Below are positions 13,418 through 19,997 of a stretch of DNA of 19,997 bases, in pieces. This DNA is from Gemmatimonadota bacterium (GTDB lineage: Bacteria; Gemmatimonadota; Gemmatimonadetes; JACCXV01; JAHWKZ01), in contig JAHWKZ010000014.1 in NCBI GenBank assembly GCA_019347645.1, forward strand, positions 1 to 19,997. The letters run 5' to 3'. The translations under genes and the position numbers were made by a program. The notes beneath the pieces are model-generated. The model worked only from the letters and a program-made list of their open reading frames with translations, made no database searches and was not told the DNA's origin. Position 1 is the stretch's first letter. Every line of letters starts with the position of its first letter.

Positions 13418-14287
13418 ATGAATCGAACCGACCGCCCCGCCGCCTGTTCCGACTTCCTCGACGTCTTCTCCGATTTCGTCGACGGGACCCTTCCGCCCGA
13501 CCGCAAGGGCGAGATCCACGCCCATCTCGATTGCTGTGAGGGATGCCTGCGTCACCTGGCCGCCTACCGGCGGGGGGTGATGGCGCTGAAGGCATCCGAG
13601 AGGGACGTGGATCCCGCGACGTTCTGGGCCGCCCTCGAACGGCGGCTGTGGACCGAGGGGAACCTGGCCGGCGGTCGCGCCGACGATTCGCGGATCGGCG
13701 CCGGGTGGCGTCATCCGGCCGTGGCGGTCGCCGTGGCGGCGTGTTTCGCGGTGGTCGTCTTCTTCGCCGGCATGTGGGGCGATCATGCCCTCCACGACGC
13801 CCGTTCGACGGGCGACGACCGGCCCGTGGTCGTGCGGGCGTCCGCGTTCGGCGAGCGACCGCTCGTGGTCGAGAGCGAGCCGATCCCCGTCGCGACGATG
13901 AACGGCCGAGCCGCCCGGGCCCCTGACGAGCGGAGGAACCTTCCCGCCGAGCCCGCCGTCGAGCCCGACGTCGAGAGCGCGCGGGTCGTCCGCGCGAGCC
14001 TGGACGTCCCCCCCGCCGGCTCCGGCGAGGCCGTGGGGGAGATCGACCGCGATGCCGAAGCCGCCTACGTGGCGTCGCTCGAGCGCGAGCTGGCGGCGTG
14101 GGAGGCGATCGAGCGAACGCGGGAGAGCCTCCCTCGCAACGGCCTTCGGGGAGCGTGGAGCGGCTCGCGAGTGTCGGACGACGGATGGGTCGCGCCCGTC
14201 CGGCTCGGAAACGCCGGCGTCCGCACCCTTCAGGCGAACGGTCCGGTGACCCCGTGGACCCTCGAGGCCGCCATCTCCCTCCCCTAG
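13418..14287 (+). CDS. Putative membrane anti-sigma factor with zinc finger
   Basis: This 289-residue protein has an N-terminal zf-HC2-like domain, with the H-x3-C-x2-C set at H36, C40 and C43 inside HAHLDCCEGCLRHL. One hydrophobic segment follows at about 99-118 (HPAVAVAVAACFAVVVFFAGMW), then a periplasmic region of about 170 residues. This is the layout of anti-sigma factors that hold an ECF sigma factor at the inner membrane. The periplasmic part has a low-complexity Val/Glu/Arg/Ala stretch and a helix near 210-240 (AAYVASLERELAAWEAIE); it is the likely sensor. The frame extends upstream to a TTG at 13370. I prefer ATG 13418, but no ribosome binding site confirms it. Pairing with the sigma gene is inferred from adjacency. 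Confidence 0.82.
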   Translation: MNRTDRPAACSDFLDVFSDFVDGTLPPDRKGEIHAHLDCCEGCLRHLAAYRRGVMALKASERDVDPATFWAALERRLWTEGNLAGGRADDSRIGAGWRHPAVAVAVAACFAVVVFFAGMWGDHALHDARSTGDDRPVVVRASAFGERPLVVESEPIPVATMNGRAARAPDERRNLPAEPAVEPDVESARVVRASLDVPPAGSGEAVGEIDRDAEAAYVASLERELAAWEAIERTRESLPRNGLRGAWSGSRVSDDGWVAPVRLGNAGVRTLQANGPVTPWTLEAAISLP

Positions 14288-14290
14288 AGT

Positions 14291-14317
14291 GGTGCATCAC
14301 CGAGGAGGTGAGGCACC
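14291..14317 (+). terminator. Hairpin just after the anti-sigma gene
   Basis: GGTGC-A-TCACC-GAGGA-GGTGA-G-GCACC folds into two 5-bp stems stacked across one A-G mismatch, three bases after the stop codon. No T-run follows. It may mark the transcript end before the holA promoter. Confidence 0.4.
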
Positions 14318-14350
14318 CCTAGCTCCGGGCACCGGTTCGGGGCGGCTTCG

Positions 14351-14379
14351 TTGACACCCGGTGGGGGGCGGCCTACCTT
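14351..14379 (+). promoter_or_regulatory. Strong sigma-70-like promoter for holA
   Basis: A perfect TTGACA (14351-14356), a 17-nt spacer and TACCTT (14374-14379) form the best promoter in the window. Transcription would begin near 14386, 32 nt before the holA ATG at 14418. This also argues against the in-frame GTG at 14361 as the start, because it lies inside the spacer. Confidence 0.7.
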
Positions 14380-14417
14380 CGATTCCACCCCGTTCGAGCA
14401 CCCCAGTCCGAGCGCCC

Positions 14418-15449
14418 ATGACCCGCGTCGCCGCCGAACGCTTCCTGTCCGAGTTTCCCGCCTCGGCGCTCCGCGCCTCCGCCATCCTGATCGCTGGCGA
14501 CGAGCCGTACCTGATCGACAAGGCGCTGGCCGCGGTCCTCGAGCGGGTCCTGACGGCCCCCGGAGCCGACCAGTTCGACCTCGAGCGTCGCAGCGCGGCG
14601 GAGCTCGAAGTCGCCGACTTCGAGTCGCTGGTTTCCACGATGCCGCTGGTGAACGACCGCCGCGTCGTGGTGCTCAAGGACGTGCCCGACCTGCCGGCCG
14701 ACACCCGCGACCGGGTGAAGGCGTTCCTGGAGTCCGATTCCGTCGGGACCTGCCTGATCGGGACCGGCGGAGCCACCATGCGGGGGAACCTCTACGACGT
14801 CTGGGAGAAGGCCGGAGCGCGGATCGTCGCCGAGCTGCCGCGAAAGTCGCCCCGATCGAAGCAGGTCGACTTCGATTTCGCCCACTGGCTGGCCGGGCGC
14901 GCGAAGGCCGACTTCGGGAAGACCCTGGATCCCGAGGCGTCCGAGACGCTGGCCGCCGTGGGCGAGGGGCTGCAGCCGCTCTACGCCGAGCTCGAGAAGG
15001 TGGCGCTCTACGTCGGCGACGCCGAACGGATCACCCGGGCGGACGTCGAGGCGATCTGCAGCGGGAGCGCGCTCGGCACGGTGTGGGAGTGGTGCGACGC
15101 GGTCGGGGCCGGCGACTCGCGGCGCGCGCTCGCGCTGCTCGAGGAGCTGGTGGCGGCCGGGGAGTCGGCCTACCGGCTGGTGCCTCTGCTGGCGACCCAC
15201 TTCTGCCGGCTCGGCGTCGTCGTCGAGCTCGGGTCGCACGACCCGAAGGCGATCATGGCCGCGCTCCCGGGACGGTCATGGTGGTCGATGGCGAAGGGGC
15301 TCGCCGGGCAGGCGCGGCGCCACACGCCGGAGAGCGTGGCCCGAGCGCTGGACCTGCTGGCGAAGGCCGATCACATGTTGAAGTCGACCGGGCACGCGGA
15401 GACGTTCGTGATGCACCGGCACCTGATCGAGATTCTCGAGGCGGCGTAG
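14418..15449 (+). CDS. holA: DNA polymerase III delta subunit
   Basis: The delta subunit of the clamp loader opens the beta sliding clamp so it can be placed on DNA. The 343-residue product fits the HolA family: AILIAGDEPYLIDKAL near 23-38 matches the family start. RRVVVLKDVPDL (81-92) and the middle stretch ending LQPLYAELEKVALYVGD (about 186-202) are the usual domain I-II blocks, and the C-terminal helical domain includes YRLVPLLATHFCRL and LLAKADHMLKSTG. I chose ATG 14418 because an upstream GTG at 14361 lies inside the promoter spacer. The stop is followed 13 nt later by the TPR-SPOR gene, so the two are probably one transcript. Confidence 0.92.
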   Translation: MTRVAAERFLSEFPASALRASAILIAGDEPYLIDKALAAVLERVLTAPGADQFDLERRSAAELEVADFESLVSTMPLVNDRRVVVLKDVPDLPADTRDRVKAFLESDSVGTCLIGTGGATMRGNLYDVWEKAGARIVAELPRKSPRSKQVDFDFAHWLAGRAKADFGKTLDPEASETLAAVGEGLQPLYAELEKVALYVGDAERITRADVEAICSGSALGTVWEWCDAVGAGDSRRALALLEELVAAGESAYRLVPLLATHFCRLGVVVELGSHDPKAIMAALPGRSWWSMAKGLAGQARRHTPESVARALDLLAKADHMLKSTGHAETFVMHRHLIEILEAA

Positions 15450-15462
15450 GAGGTAGAGGGCG

Positions 15463-16767
15463 ATGACGACGACGTTCCGGAGGGTGGGCGGCTGGCCGAT
15501 GGCCGGGCTGGCGCTGCTGGTCGCGCTGGCGTGGGTCGATCCCGCCCGCGGCCAGGAGGACCCGGCGCGGCTCCTCTCGGAGGGACGGAGGGCCTACGAC
15601 GCGGGCGACTACGAGCGCGCGCGAGAGACCCTGTGGGCGTACCTCGACGCGACCGCCCAGCTCACCGGTCCCTCGCGGCTGCCCCAGGCGGAGGCGCTTT
15701 GGTACATCGCCCTGATGGAGCCGGACGCCGCGGTGGCGGTCAACCACTACCGCACGATCGTCGACGAGTACCCGGCGGCGTCGGTGGCCGACCAGGCGCT
15801 GTTCCGGCTCGCCGTCTTCGAGCTGGTGAGCGGGGATCCCGCCAGCGCCCGGCAGAGACTCGATCGGCTCCGCCGCGACTACCCGTTCAGCAGGGTCCAA
15901 CCCGAGATCCCGATGTGGATCGGCCGCGCGAACCTCGCCCAGGGGGACGAGTCGAAGGCCATCGAGGCGTTCATCGAGGGCTACACCCAGGTGAAGAACC
16001 AGGACCTGCCCACCGAGCTCCCCGCGCAGCAGCGAGAGGCGCTGGCCGCCGAGTACGTGTACTGGCTGGCCGCGGCCTACGCCCAGGAGGGCGATCTCGC
16101 CACCGCGCGGCAGTACTACACCCTGCTGACCCTCGACTACCCCGACTCGCCCCATGCCGCCGACGCCCGCGAGGCTCTGGCGGGGGTAGGGGGCGGTGAG
16201 CGGCCGGCGGCCGGAGAGGTCGCCGTGCGGACCGACCGGCAGGAGCCCGAGTTCGACAACCCGCCGCTCCCGCCGTCGGGAGAGATCGGGGCGGAGGACG
16301 AGGACGACCCGATCGCCGGCCTCGACGTCGTGGAGCGGGACGACGCCGCGCCCCGGGAAGAGCCACCGCGGCCCGAGCCGGTGGTCGTCGAGGAACCCGC
16401 GATCGAGGCCGAGCCGGAGGTCGCCCGGACTCCGGCGGAAACCGAGCCGGCCGCCGAACCCGACCGCGGCGCCCCCGCGGTCCGGGTCGAGGAAGCGAAC
16501 AAGTTGCCGGCGCCCGCGCCCGCGGGCGACACATGGCTCCAGGTGGGCGCCTTCAGCTCGGCGTCCAACGCGGCCGATCTCTCCAAGCGCCTCAAAGCCG
16601 ACGGCTTCGATACCAAGGTCGAGGTCGGGATCGTCGACGGACAGGGATACTACAGGGTCCGGGTGGGCCCGTTCGACCTGCCGCGCGACCGGGACCGGCT
16701 GGACGAGGCTCGCGGCCGGCTCGACCGGCTCGGCTACCCGGCCCGGCAGATGAGCGGGGGCGAGTAG
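15463..16767 (+). CDS. Periplasmic TPR protein with C-terminal SPOR domain
   Basis: This 434-residue protein has a signal peptide (about 1-30, hydrophobic core MAGLALLVALAW). A run of tetratricopeptide-like helices follows to about residue 240 (LLSEGRRAYDAGDYERARET, DQALFRLAVFEL, AAAYAQEGDLATARQYYTLL). Residues about 245-345 are an acidic Pro/Glu-rich linker. The end is a SPOR domain of about 75 residues (WLQVGAFSSASNAADLSKRL, then YYRVRVGPF). SPOR domains bind denuded peptidoglycan at division sites, and YbgF-like TPR proteins work in envelope assembly. AGGAGG lies in good position before the ATG, 13 nt after the holA stop. The precise partners are unknown. Confidence 0.88.
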   Translation: MTTTFRRVGGWPMAGLALLVALAWVDPARGQEDPARLLSEGRRAYDAGDYERARETLWAYLDATAQLTGPSRLPQAEALWYIALMEPDAAVAVNHYRTIVDEYPAASVADQALFRLAVFELVSGDPASARQRLDRLRRDYPFSRVQPEIPMWIGRANLAQGDESKAIEAFIEGYTQVKNQDLPTELPAQQREALAAEYVYWLAAAYAQEGDLATARQYYTLLTLDYPDSPHAADAREALAGVGGGERPAAGEVAVRTDRQEPEFDNPPLPPSGEIGAEDEDDPIAGLDVVERDDAAPREEPPRPEPVVVEEPAIEAEPEVARTPAETEPAAEPDRGAPAVRVEEANKLPAPAPAGDTWLQVGAFSSASNAADLSKRLKADGFDTKVEVGIVDGQGYYRVRVGPFDLPRDRDRLDEARGRLDRLGYPARQMSGGE

Positions 16768-16809
16768 GCGACGGCCGGGGGCCGGGGCGCGGCGAATCTC
16801 GAGCTCACC

Positions 16810-16838
16810 TTCCGGCTCACCGGAAAAGATGGTACGAT
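16810..16838 (+). promoter_or_regulatory. Candidate promoter and inverted repeat before the radical SAM gene
   Basis: TTCCGG (16810-16815), 17 nt, TACGAT (16833-16838). The -35 hexamer is one arm of the inverted repeat TTCCGG-CTCA-CCGGAA (16810-16825), so a regulator bound there would cover it. The arrangement copies TTCCGG-17-TATAAT at 8550. Confidence 0.45.
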
Positions 16839-16883
16839 GGGCGGAGCGGAGCCCGACGGAACCCCCAACGGGAGGCGAATCGA

Positions 16884-18887
16884 ATGAACGCACCCCTCCT
16901 CCAGATCGAGAGCGCGCCGAGCCCTTCGTCGGCGGAGCCTCGCCGCGGACTGCTGATCGCCCCCGAGTTCCCCGCCTCCTCCTTCTGGAGCTTCCGGCAC
17001 GTCATGGAGATGGTCGGCAAGAAGGCGGCGTTCCCGCCGCTGGGGCTGATCACCTTCGCGGCGCTGATGCCGGACTCGTGGAGCTTCGAGCTGATCGACC
17101 TGAACGTGGAGCGGGTGCCCGACGCCGTCCTCCGCGAGCGGATCGCCGGCGCCGACGCGGTGTTCGCCAGCGCCATGAGCGTCCAGAAGCCCTCGCTGGT
17201 CCGGCTCCTGGACGGTCCCGCGCGCGGCCTCGATACGCCGTGGGTGCTGGGCGGCCCGTACCCCTCGTCCTTCCGCGACCATCTCCTCCGTCCCCCGACC
17301 CCCTCCGACGAGATCCTCCATCGCGGCCTCGACCTCCTGGTATGGGGCGAGGCCCAGCAGTGGGTGGAGTCGATCGACCGGATCCTCCGCTCTCCCGACG
17401 GGAGCCGACACTCCGATGAGCGGCCGACGCTGCTTATTCCCGACGCGATCGCCGAGGCCCCTCCGGGCGACCGGAAGGTCCTCAACGACCGGACGATCTT
17501 CCAGGAGCTCGAGGACACGCCGCTGCCGCGATGGGACCTCCTCGACGTGCGGGACTACCGGGCGCTGATGATCCAGACGACCATCGGGTGCCGCTTCCGG
17601 TGCGAGTTCTGCGACATCATCCGGTTCAACGGCGGGTTTACCCGGCCGAAGACGCTGGCGTCGGTGCGCCGGGAGCTCGAGGCCCTCCACGATCTCGGCC
17701 ACCGCGGCGGAGTGTTCACCGTCGACGACAACTTCATCGGCAACCCGCGAGCGATCGAGGCGATCCTCCAGGTGATGATCGAGTTCCAGCGCGAGCGGGA
17801 CTATCCCTTCTCGTTCTACACGCAGGCGAGCCTGGACCTCGGGACGCCGAAGCTCGCCCACCTGCTGCCGCTCATGAAGCAGGCCGGCTTCGCCGAGGTG
17901 TTCCTCGGGATCGAGAACCCCGATCCGGAGGCGCTCAGGGAGATGAACAAGAAGCAGAACGTCATGGTGGACATCGCCGAGACCGTGGCCACGATTCAGG
18001 CATCGGGGATCGAGGTGATGGCCGGGTTCATCTTCGGCAGCGACGCGGACACGCCGGAGACCGCCGCGGCCATCGCCGAATTCGCCGACGAGGTGGCGAT
18101 CCCGACCGCCATGACCGGGATGCTGACGCCGATCCCCCACACACCCCTCGCCGAGCGCCTGGCCGAGGAAGGGCGACTCCGGGAGGCCGAGTACTCAGGG
18201 AACAACACCGACGACGAGGTGCAGTTCCTCCCGGCGAAGATGACGATGGAGGAGATGAAGCGCGGCTACCACGCCATCCTGGAGCGGCTGTTCGCCCCCG
18301 GGGAGATGTACCGCCGGGCGGGGGCGCTCCTCGATCGACTCCAGCCCCACATCTTCCGCGGCGGCGGGCTCCGGCGCTCCGACCTGCGGGCGGCGTGGAC
18401 GTCGCTGTGGCGGCAGGGGCTCTCGCGGAGCAAGCGGGCGCGCTACCTGGCCCTGCTGTGGAAGGCCGTCCAGCTCGACCGCACGCGTGCCCGCGAGGCC
18501 CGCCGGGCGGCGGCCGAGGTCGAGCGCCGGCTGAGGACGCTCTCACGGGAGGGGCGGGCGCGGCTGCCCGACCTCGAGGTGGCCCATCTGTCCGAGCTGG
18601 TCGAGAAGGCGCGCGAGGCGATGGTCCGCGCCGATCCGGGCCGACGGCTCGACGACGTCTCCGAGTGGACCGCCGGGCTGGGGGAGCGGATCGCGGCGCG
18701 GACGCCGACGGCCGAGGACCTGGCCACCCTGCGCCGCTGGGGCCGCGAGTTCTTCGTCCGCCAGCGGCGGGTGCATCGATTTCCGGGAGCCTACCTGGTC
18801 AAGGCCTTCGAGCTGGCGATCAAGGGGCTCCACTACGAGACCGTGATGCGCGGGATGGTGACGGAGGAGAGCCGGGGCGCGCGCTGA
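16884..18887 (+). CDS. B12-binding-domain radical SAM protein with DUF4070-like C-terminus
   Basis: The 667-residue protein starts with a cobalamin-binding-like domain (about 20-160: FWSFRHVMEMVGKKAAFPPL, LIDLNVERVPD, WVLGGPYPS). A radical SAM core follows with the C-x3-C-x2-C motif at C236, C240 and C243, then VDDNFIGN, FLGIENPDPE and MLTPIPHTPLAERL. The C-terminal region resembles DUF4070, as in the large family near the hopanoid and lipid methylases. The usual D-x-H-x-x-G cobalamin ligand is not visible. About 95-100 charged helical residues (about 532-628) seem inserted between RYLALLWKA and the final RFPGAYLVKAFELAIKGLHYE, making it longer than most relatives I recall. GGGAGG precedes ATG 16884. 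The substrate is unknown: it may be a methyltransferase or another C-C or C-S bond-forming enzyme. Confidence 0.87.
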   Translation: MNAPLLQIESAPSPSSAEPRRGLLIAPEFPASSFWSFRHVMEMVGKKAAFPPLGLITFAALMPDSWSFELIDLNVERVPDAVLRERIAGADAVFASAMSVQKPSLVRLLDGPARGLDTPWVLGGPYPSSFRDHLLRPPTPSDEILHRGLDLLVWGEAQQWVESIDRILRSPDGSRHSDERPTLLIPDAIAEAPPGDRKVLNDRTIFQELEDTPLPRWDLLDVRDYRALMIQTTIGCRFRCEFCDIIRFNGGFTRPKTLASVRRELEALHDLGHRGGVFTVDDNFIGNPRAIEAILQVMIEFQRERDYPFSFYTQASLDLGTPKLAHLLPLMKQAGFAEVFLGIENPDPEALREMNKKQNVMVDIAETVATIQASGIEVMAGFIFGSDADTPETAAAIAEFADEVAIPTAMTGMLTPIPHTPLAERLAEEGRLREAEYSGNNTDDEVQFLPAKMTMEEMKRGYHAILERLFAPGEMYRRAGALLDRLQPHIFRGGGLRRSDLRAAWTSLWRQGLSRSKRARYLALLWKAVQLDRTRAREARRAAAEVERRLRTLSREGRARLPDLEVAHLSELVEKAREAMVRADPGRRLDDVSEWTAGLGERIAARTPTAEDLATLRRWGREFFVRQRRVHRFPGAYLVKAFELAIKGLHYETVMRGMVTEESRGAR

Positions 18888-18911
18888 CGGCGGAGGGGTC
18901 GTGCCGGGCGA

Positions 18912-19331
18912 TCAGCCCATCGGAGAGCCGAGCGTGAAGGGTCCGTAGCCCTGGGCCTGGATCATCCAGTAGAAGACCAGGCAGGCGCCGGCCAGCGCCA
19001 GGTTCTTCATGAACTGGGCCTGCTCGCTCTGGGCCTGCATCGGGTCCTCCATCTTCCAGAAGGTGTGGACGAGCAACCCGGCGAGGACCAGGAAGAAGAA
19101 CAGGAGCCAGACGCCGATCTCCATCCACACGCCGAGCAACACGCTGAGCCCGCCCGCCAGGAGCACCGTTCCGGAGAGGATCACCGACGCCTTGGGCGCG
19201 GGCACTCCCCGAGAGGCGGCGTAGCCCGTCATGTCGTCGACCTTCATGAAATGGCCCAGCCCCGACATCAGGAAGATCATCGAGAAGAGGATACGGCCGA
19301 TCAGGTAGAGCCAGTCCAGGAGTTCGCTCAT
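18912..19331 (-). CDS. DoxX-family membrane protein
   Basis: This 139-residue protein has four hydrophobic segments (about 7-25, 47-66, 70-92 and 108-127) and the DoxX N-terminal pattern YLIGRILFSMIFLMSGLGHF. DoxX proteins are small inner-membrane proteins linked to quinone or thiosulfate oxidation in some species and to oxidative-stress complexes in others; the role here is unknown. GGAGAG precedes the ATG at 19331. It is convergent with the radical SAM gene, with only 24 nt between the stops and no terminator visible. A TAGGAT-like -10 lies at 19385-19380. Confidence 0.87.
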   Translation of the reverse strand: MSELLDWLYLIGRILFSMIFLMSGLGHFMKVDDMTGYAASRGVPAPKASVILSGTVLLAGGLSVLLGVWMEIGVWLLFFFLVLAGLLVHTFWKMEDPMQAQSEQAQFMKNLALAGACLVFYWMIQAQGYGPFTLGSPMG

Positions 19332-19416
19332 CGTGCATCTCTCCGCGTAGTGGGCCGGACTGCGGAACGGGTTGACTCCATCCTAGCCAGCGGAAGGACA
19401 GAAGTCGAACGCCCCG

Positions 19417-19899
19417 CTACTCGGCCAGCAGGGACGCGAGGTCGAGCGGCCGCGTGACCATCCGGAGGGTGCCGTCCTCCGACCGCGGCCACTCGTCGCG
19501 CGGGCGGTCCCGATAGAGCTCGACCCCGTTGCCATCGGGGTCGCGGAGGTAGAGCGACTCGCTCACGCCGTGGTCGCTGGCGCCCTCGAGCGGCACGCCC
19601 GCGTCCATCAGTCGGCGGAGCGCGTCGGCGAGCGCGGCCCTGGTCGGGTAGAGGATCGCGAAGTGGTAGAGGCCCGTCGATCCAGCCGGGGGCGGCGCGC
19701 CACCCCGGCTCTCCCACACGTTCAGGCCGAGGTGGTGGTGGTACCCTCCGGCGGAGAGGAAGGCCGCGCCCCGGCCGTACCGCTGGGTGACCTCGAAGCC
19801 GAGCGCGTCGCGGTAGAACGCCACCGCGCGCTCGAGGTAGGACACCTTCAGGTGGACGTGTCCGATCGTGACGTTCGGGTCGATCCGCTCCGCCGCCAT
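19417..19899 (-). CDS. VOC-family dioxygenase/glyoxalase-like protein
   Basis: The 160-residue protein has the vicinal oxygen chelate fold (two beta-alpha-beta-beta-beta units). Telling sequences are IGHVHLKVSYLERAVAFYRD (12-31), AGGYHHHLGLNVW (50-62), TGLYHFAILYP (75-85) and SDHGVSESLYLRDPDGNGVE (108-127). It resembles the CatE-type catechol 2,3-dioxygenase group but is single-module. Likely metal ligands are one of H14/H16, H79 or H110, and E127. The substrate is not predictable from sequence. AGGAGG precedes the ATG at 19899. A T6 tract lies in the leader about 20 nt upstream, with nothing recognisable from there to the window end. Confidence 0.9.
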   Translation of the reverse strand: MAAERIDPNVTIGHVHLKVSYLERAVAFYRDALGFEVTQRYGRGAAFLSAGGYHHHLGLNVWESRGGAPPPAGSTGLYHFAILYPTRAALADALRRLMDAGVPLEGASDHGVSESLYLRDPDGNGVELYRDRPRDEWPRSEDGTLRMVTRPLDLASLLAE

Positions 19900-19997
19900 C
19901 CACCGCCTCCTGATGGAAAAAAGACATGCTCGAAATCCGCGAACCCGTGTACTTTAGTCGGGTCACTCGATCGCTTCGTACCCAAATCCCGGAGAAC

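Noticed and set aside
14361..14417. Upstream GTG start for holA
   Set aside because: It lies inside the TTGACA-17-TACCTT promoter spacer, and the HolA family similarity begins after the ATG at 14418.
16772..16784. CGGCC-GGG-GGCCG hairpin after the SPOR gene as a terminator
   Set aside because: It is a short stem in a run of G and C with no T-tract, expected by chance at this composition.
16858..16863. GGAACC just before the radical SAM gene as a second ECF -35 box
   Set aside because: It lies between the better promoter candidate and the ribosome binding site and leaves no room for a -10 before the ATG at 16884.

Overview
The window is GC-rich, densely packed bacterial chromosome from a Gram-negative organism. 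That is supported by three outer-membrane beta-barrel proteins, two lipoproteins with lipoboxes, a SPOR-domain cell-envelope protein and an ECF sigma/anti-sigma pair. The gene set would suit an environmental phylum such as Acidobacteriota, Gemmatimonadota or Eisenbacteria, but nothing here fixes the taxon. I see no tRNA, rRNA, CRISPR array, transposase, phage gene or integrase. I count 20 protein genes, one of them cut by the left edge. Most other open frames are shadows of these genes in GC-rich DNA.

Left part (1-4343, minus strand): an electron-transfer flavoprotein operon reads etfB-etfA-nadA-lipoprotein, with ATGA and TTGA stop/start overlaps. A second, truncated lipoprotein gene follows after a 276-nt gap that holds an 18-bp perfect palindrome. 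The operon appears to start at a promoter near 4276-4248, with a hairpin plus T-tract in its leader.

Middle (4344-8494): a cytoplasmic Asp-box beta-propeller protein (plus) converges on a padR-membrane protein pair (minus). The pair is preceded by an AT-rich double palindrome that looks like an autoregulatory operator. Next comes a PolX-like protein (minus) whose polymerase active-site aspartates are replaced while its PHP metal-binding motifs remain intact.

Right part (8586-18887, plus): three tandem paralogous small outer-membrane barrels share a C-terminal two-cysteine signature. They are followed by a long-chain acyl-CoA synthetase, an ECF sigma factor with a zinc-finger anti-sigma factor, holA with a TPR-SPOR envelope protein, and a B12-binding radical SAM protein with an inserted helical segment. 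The right end (18912-19899, minus) carries a DoxX membrane protein and a VOC dioxygenase-like protein.

Functionally, the acyl-CoA ligase and ETF genes fit fatty-acid beta-oxidation electron flow. The sigma/anti-sigma pair, barrels, lipoproteins and SPOR protein are envelope functions; holA and the PolX-like protein are DNA-metabolism genes. The most interesting items are the degenerate PolX-like protein, the barrel triplet, the perfect palindromes at 529-546 and 6676-6703, the leader hairpin before etfB, and several starts that look leaderless.
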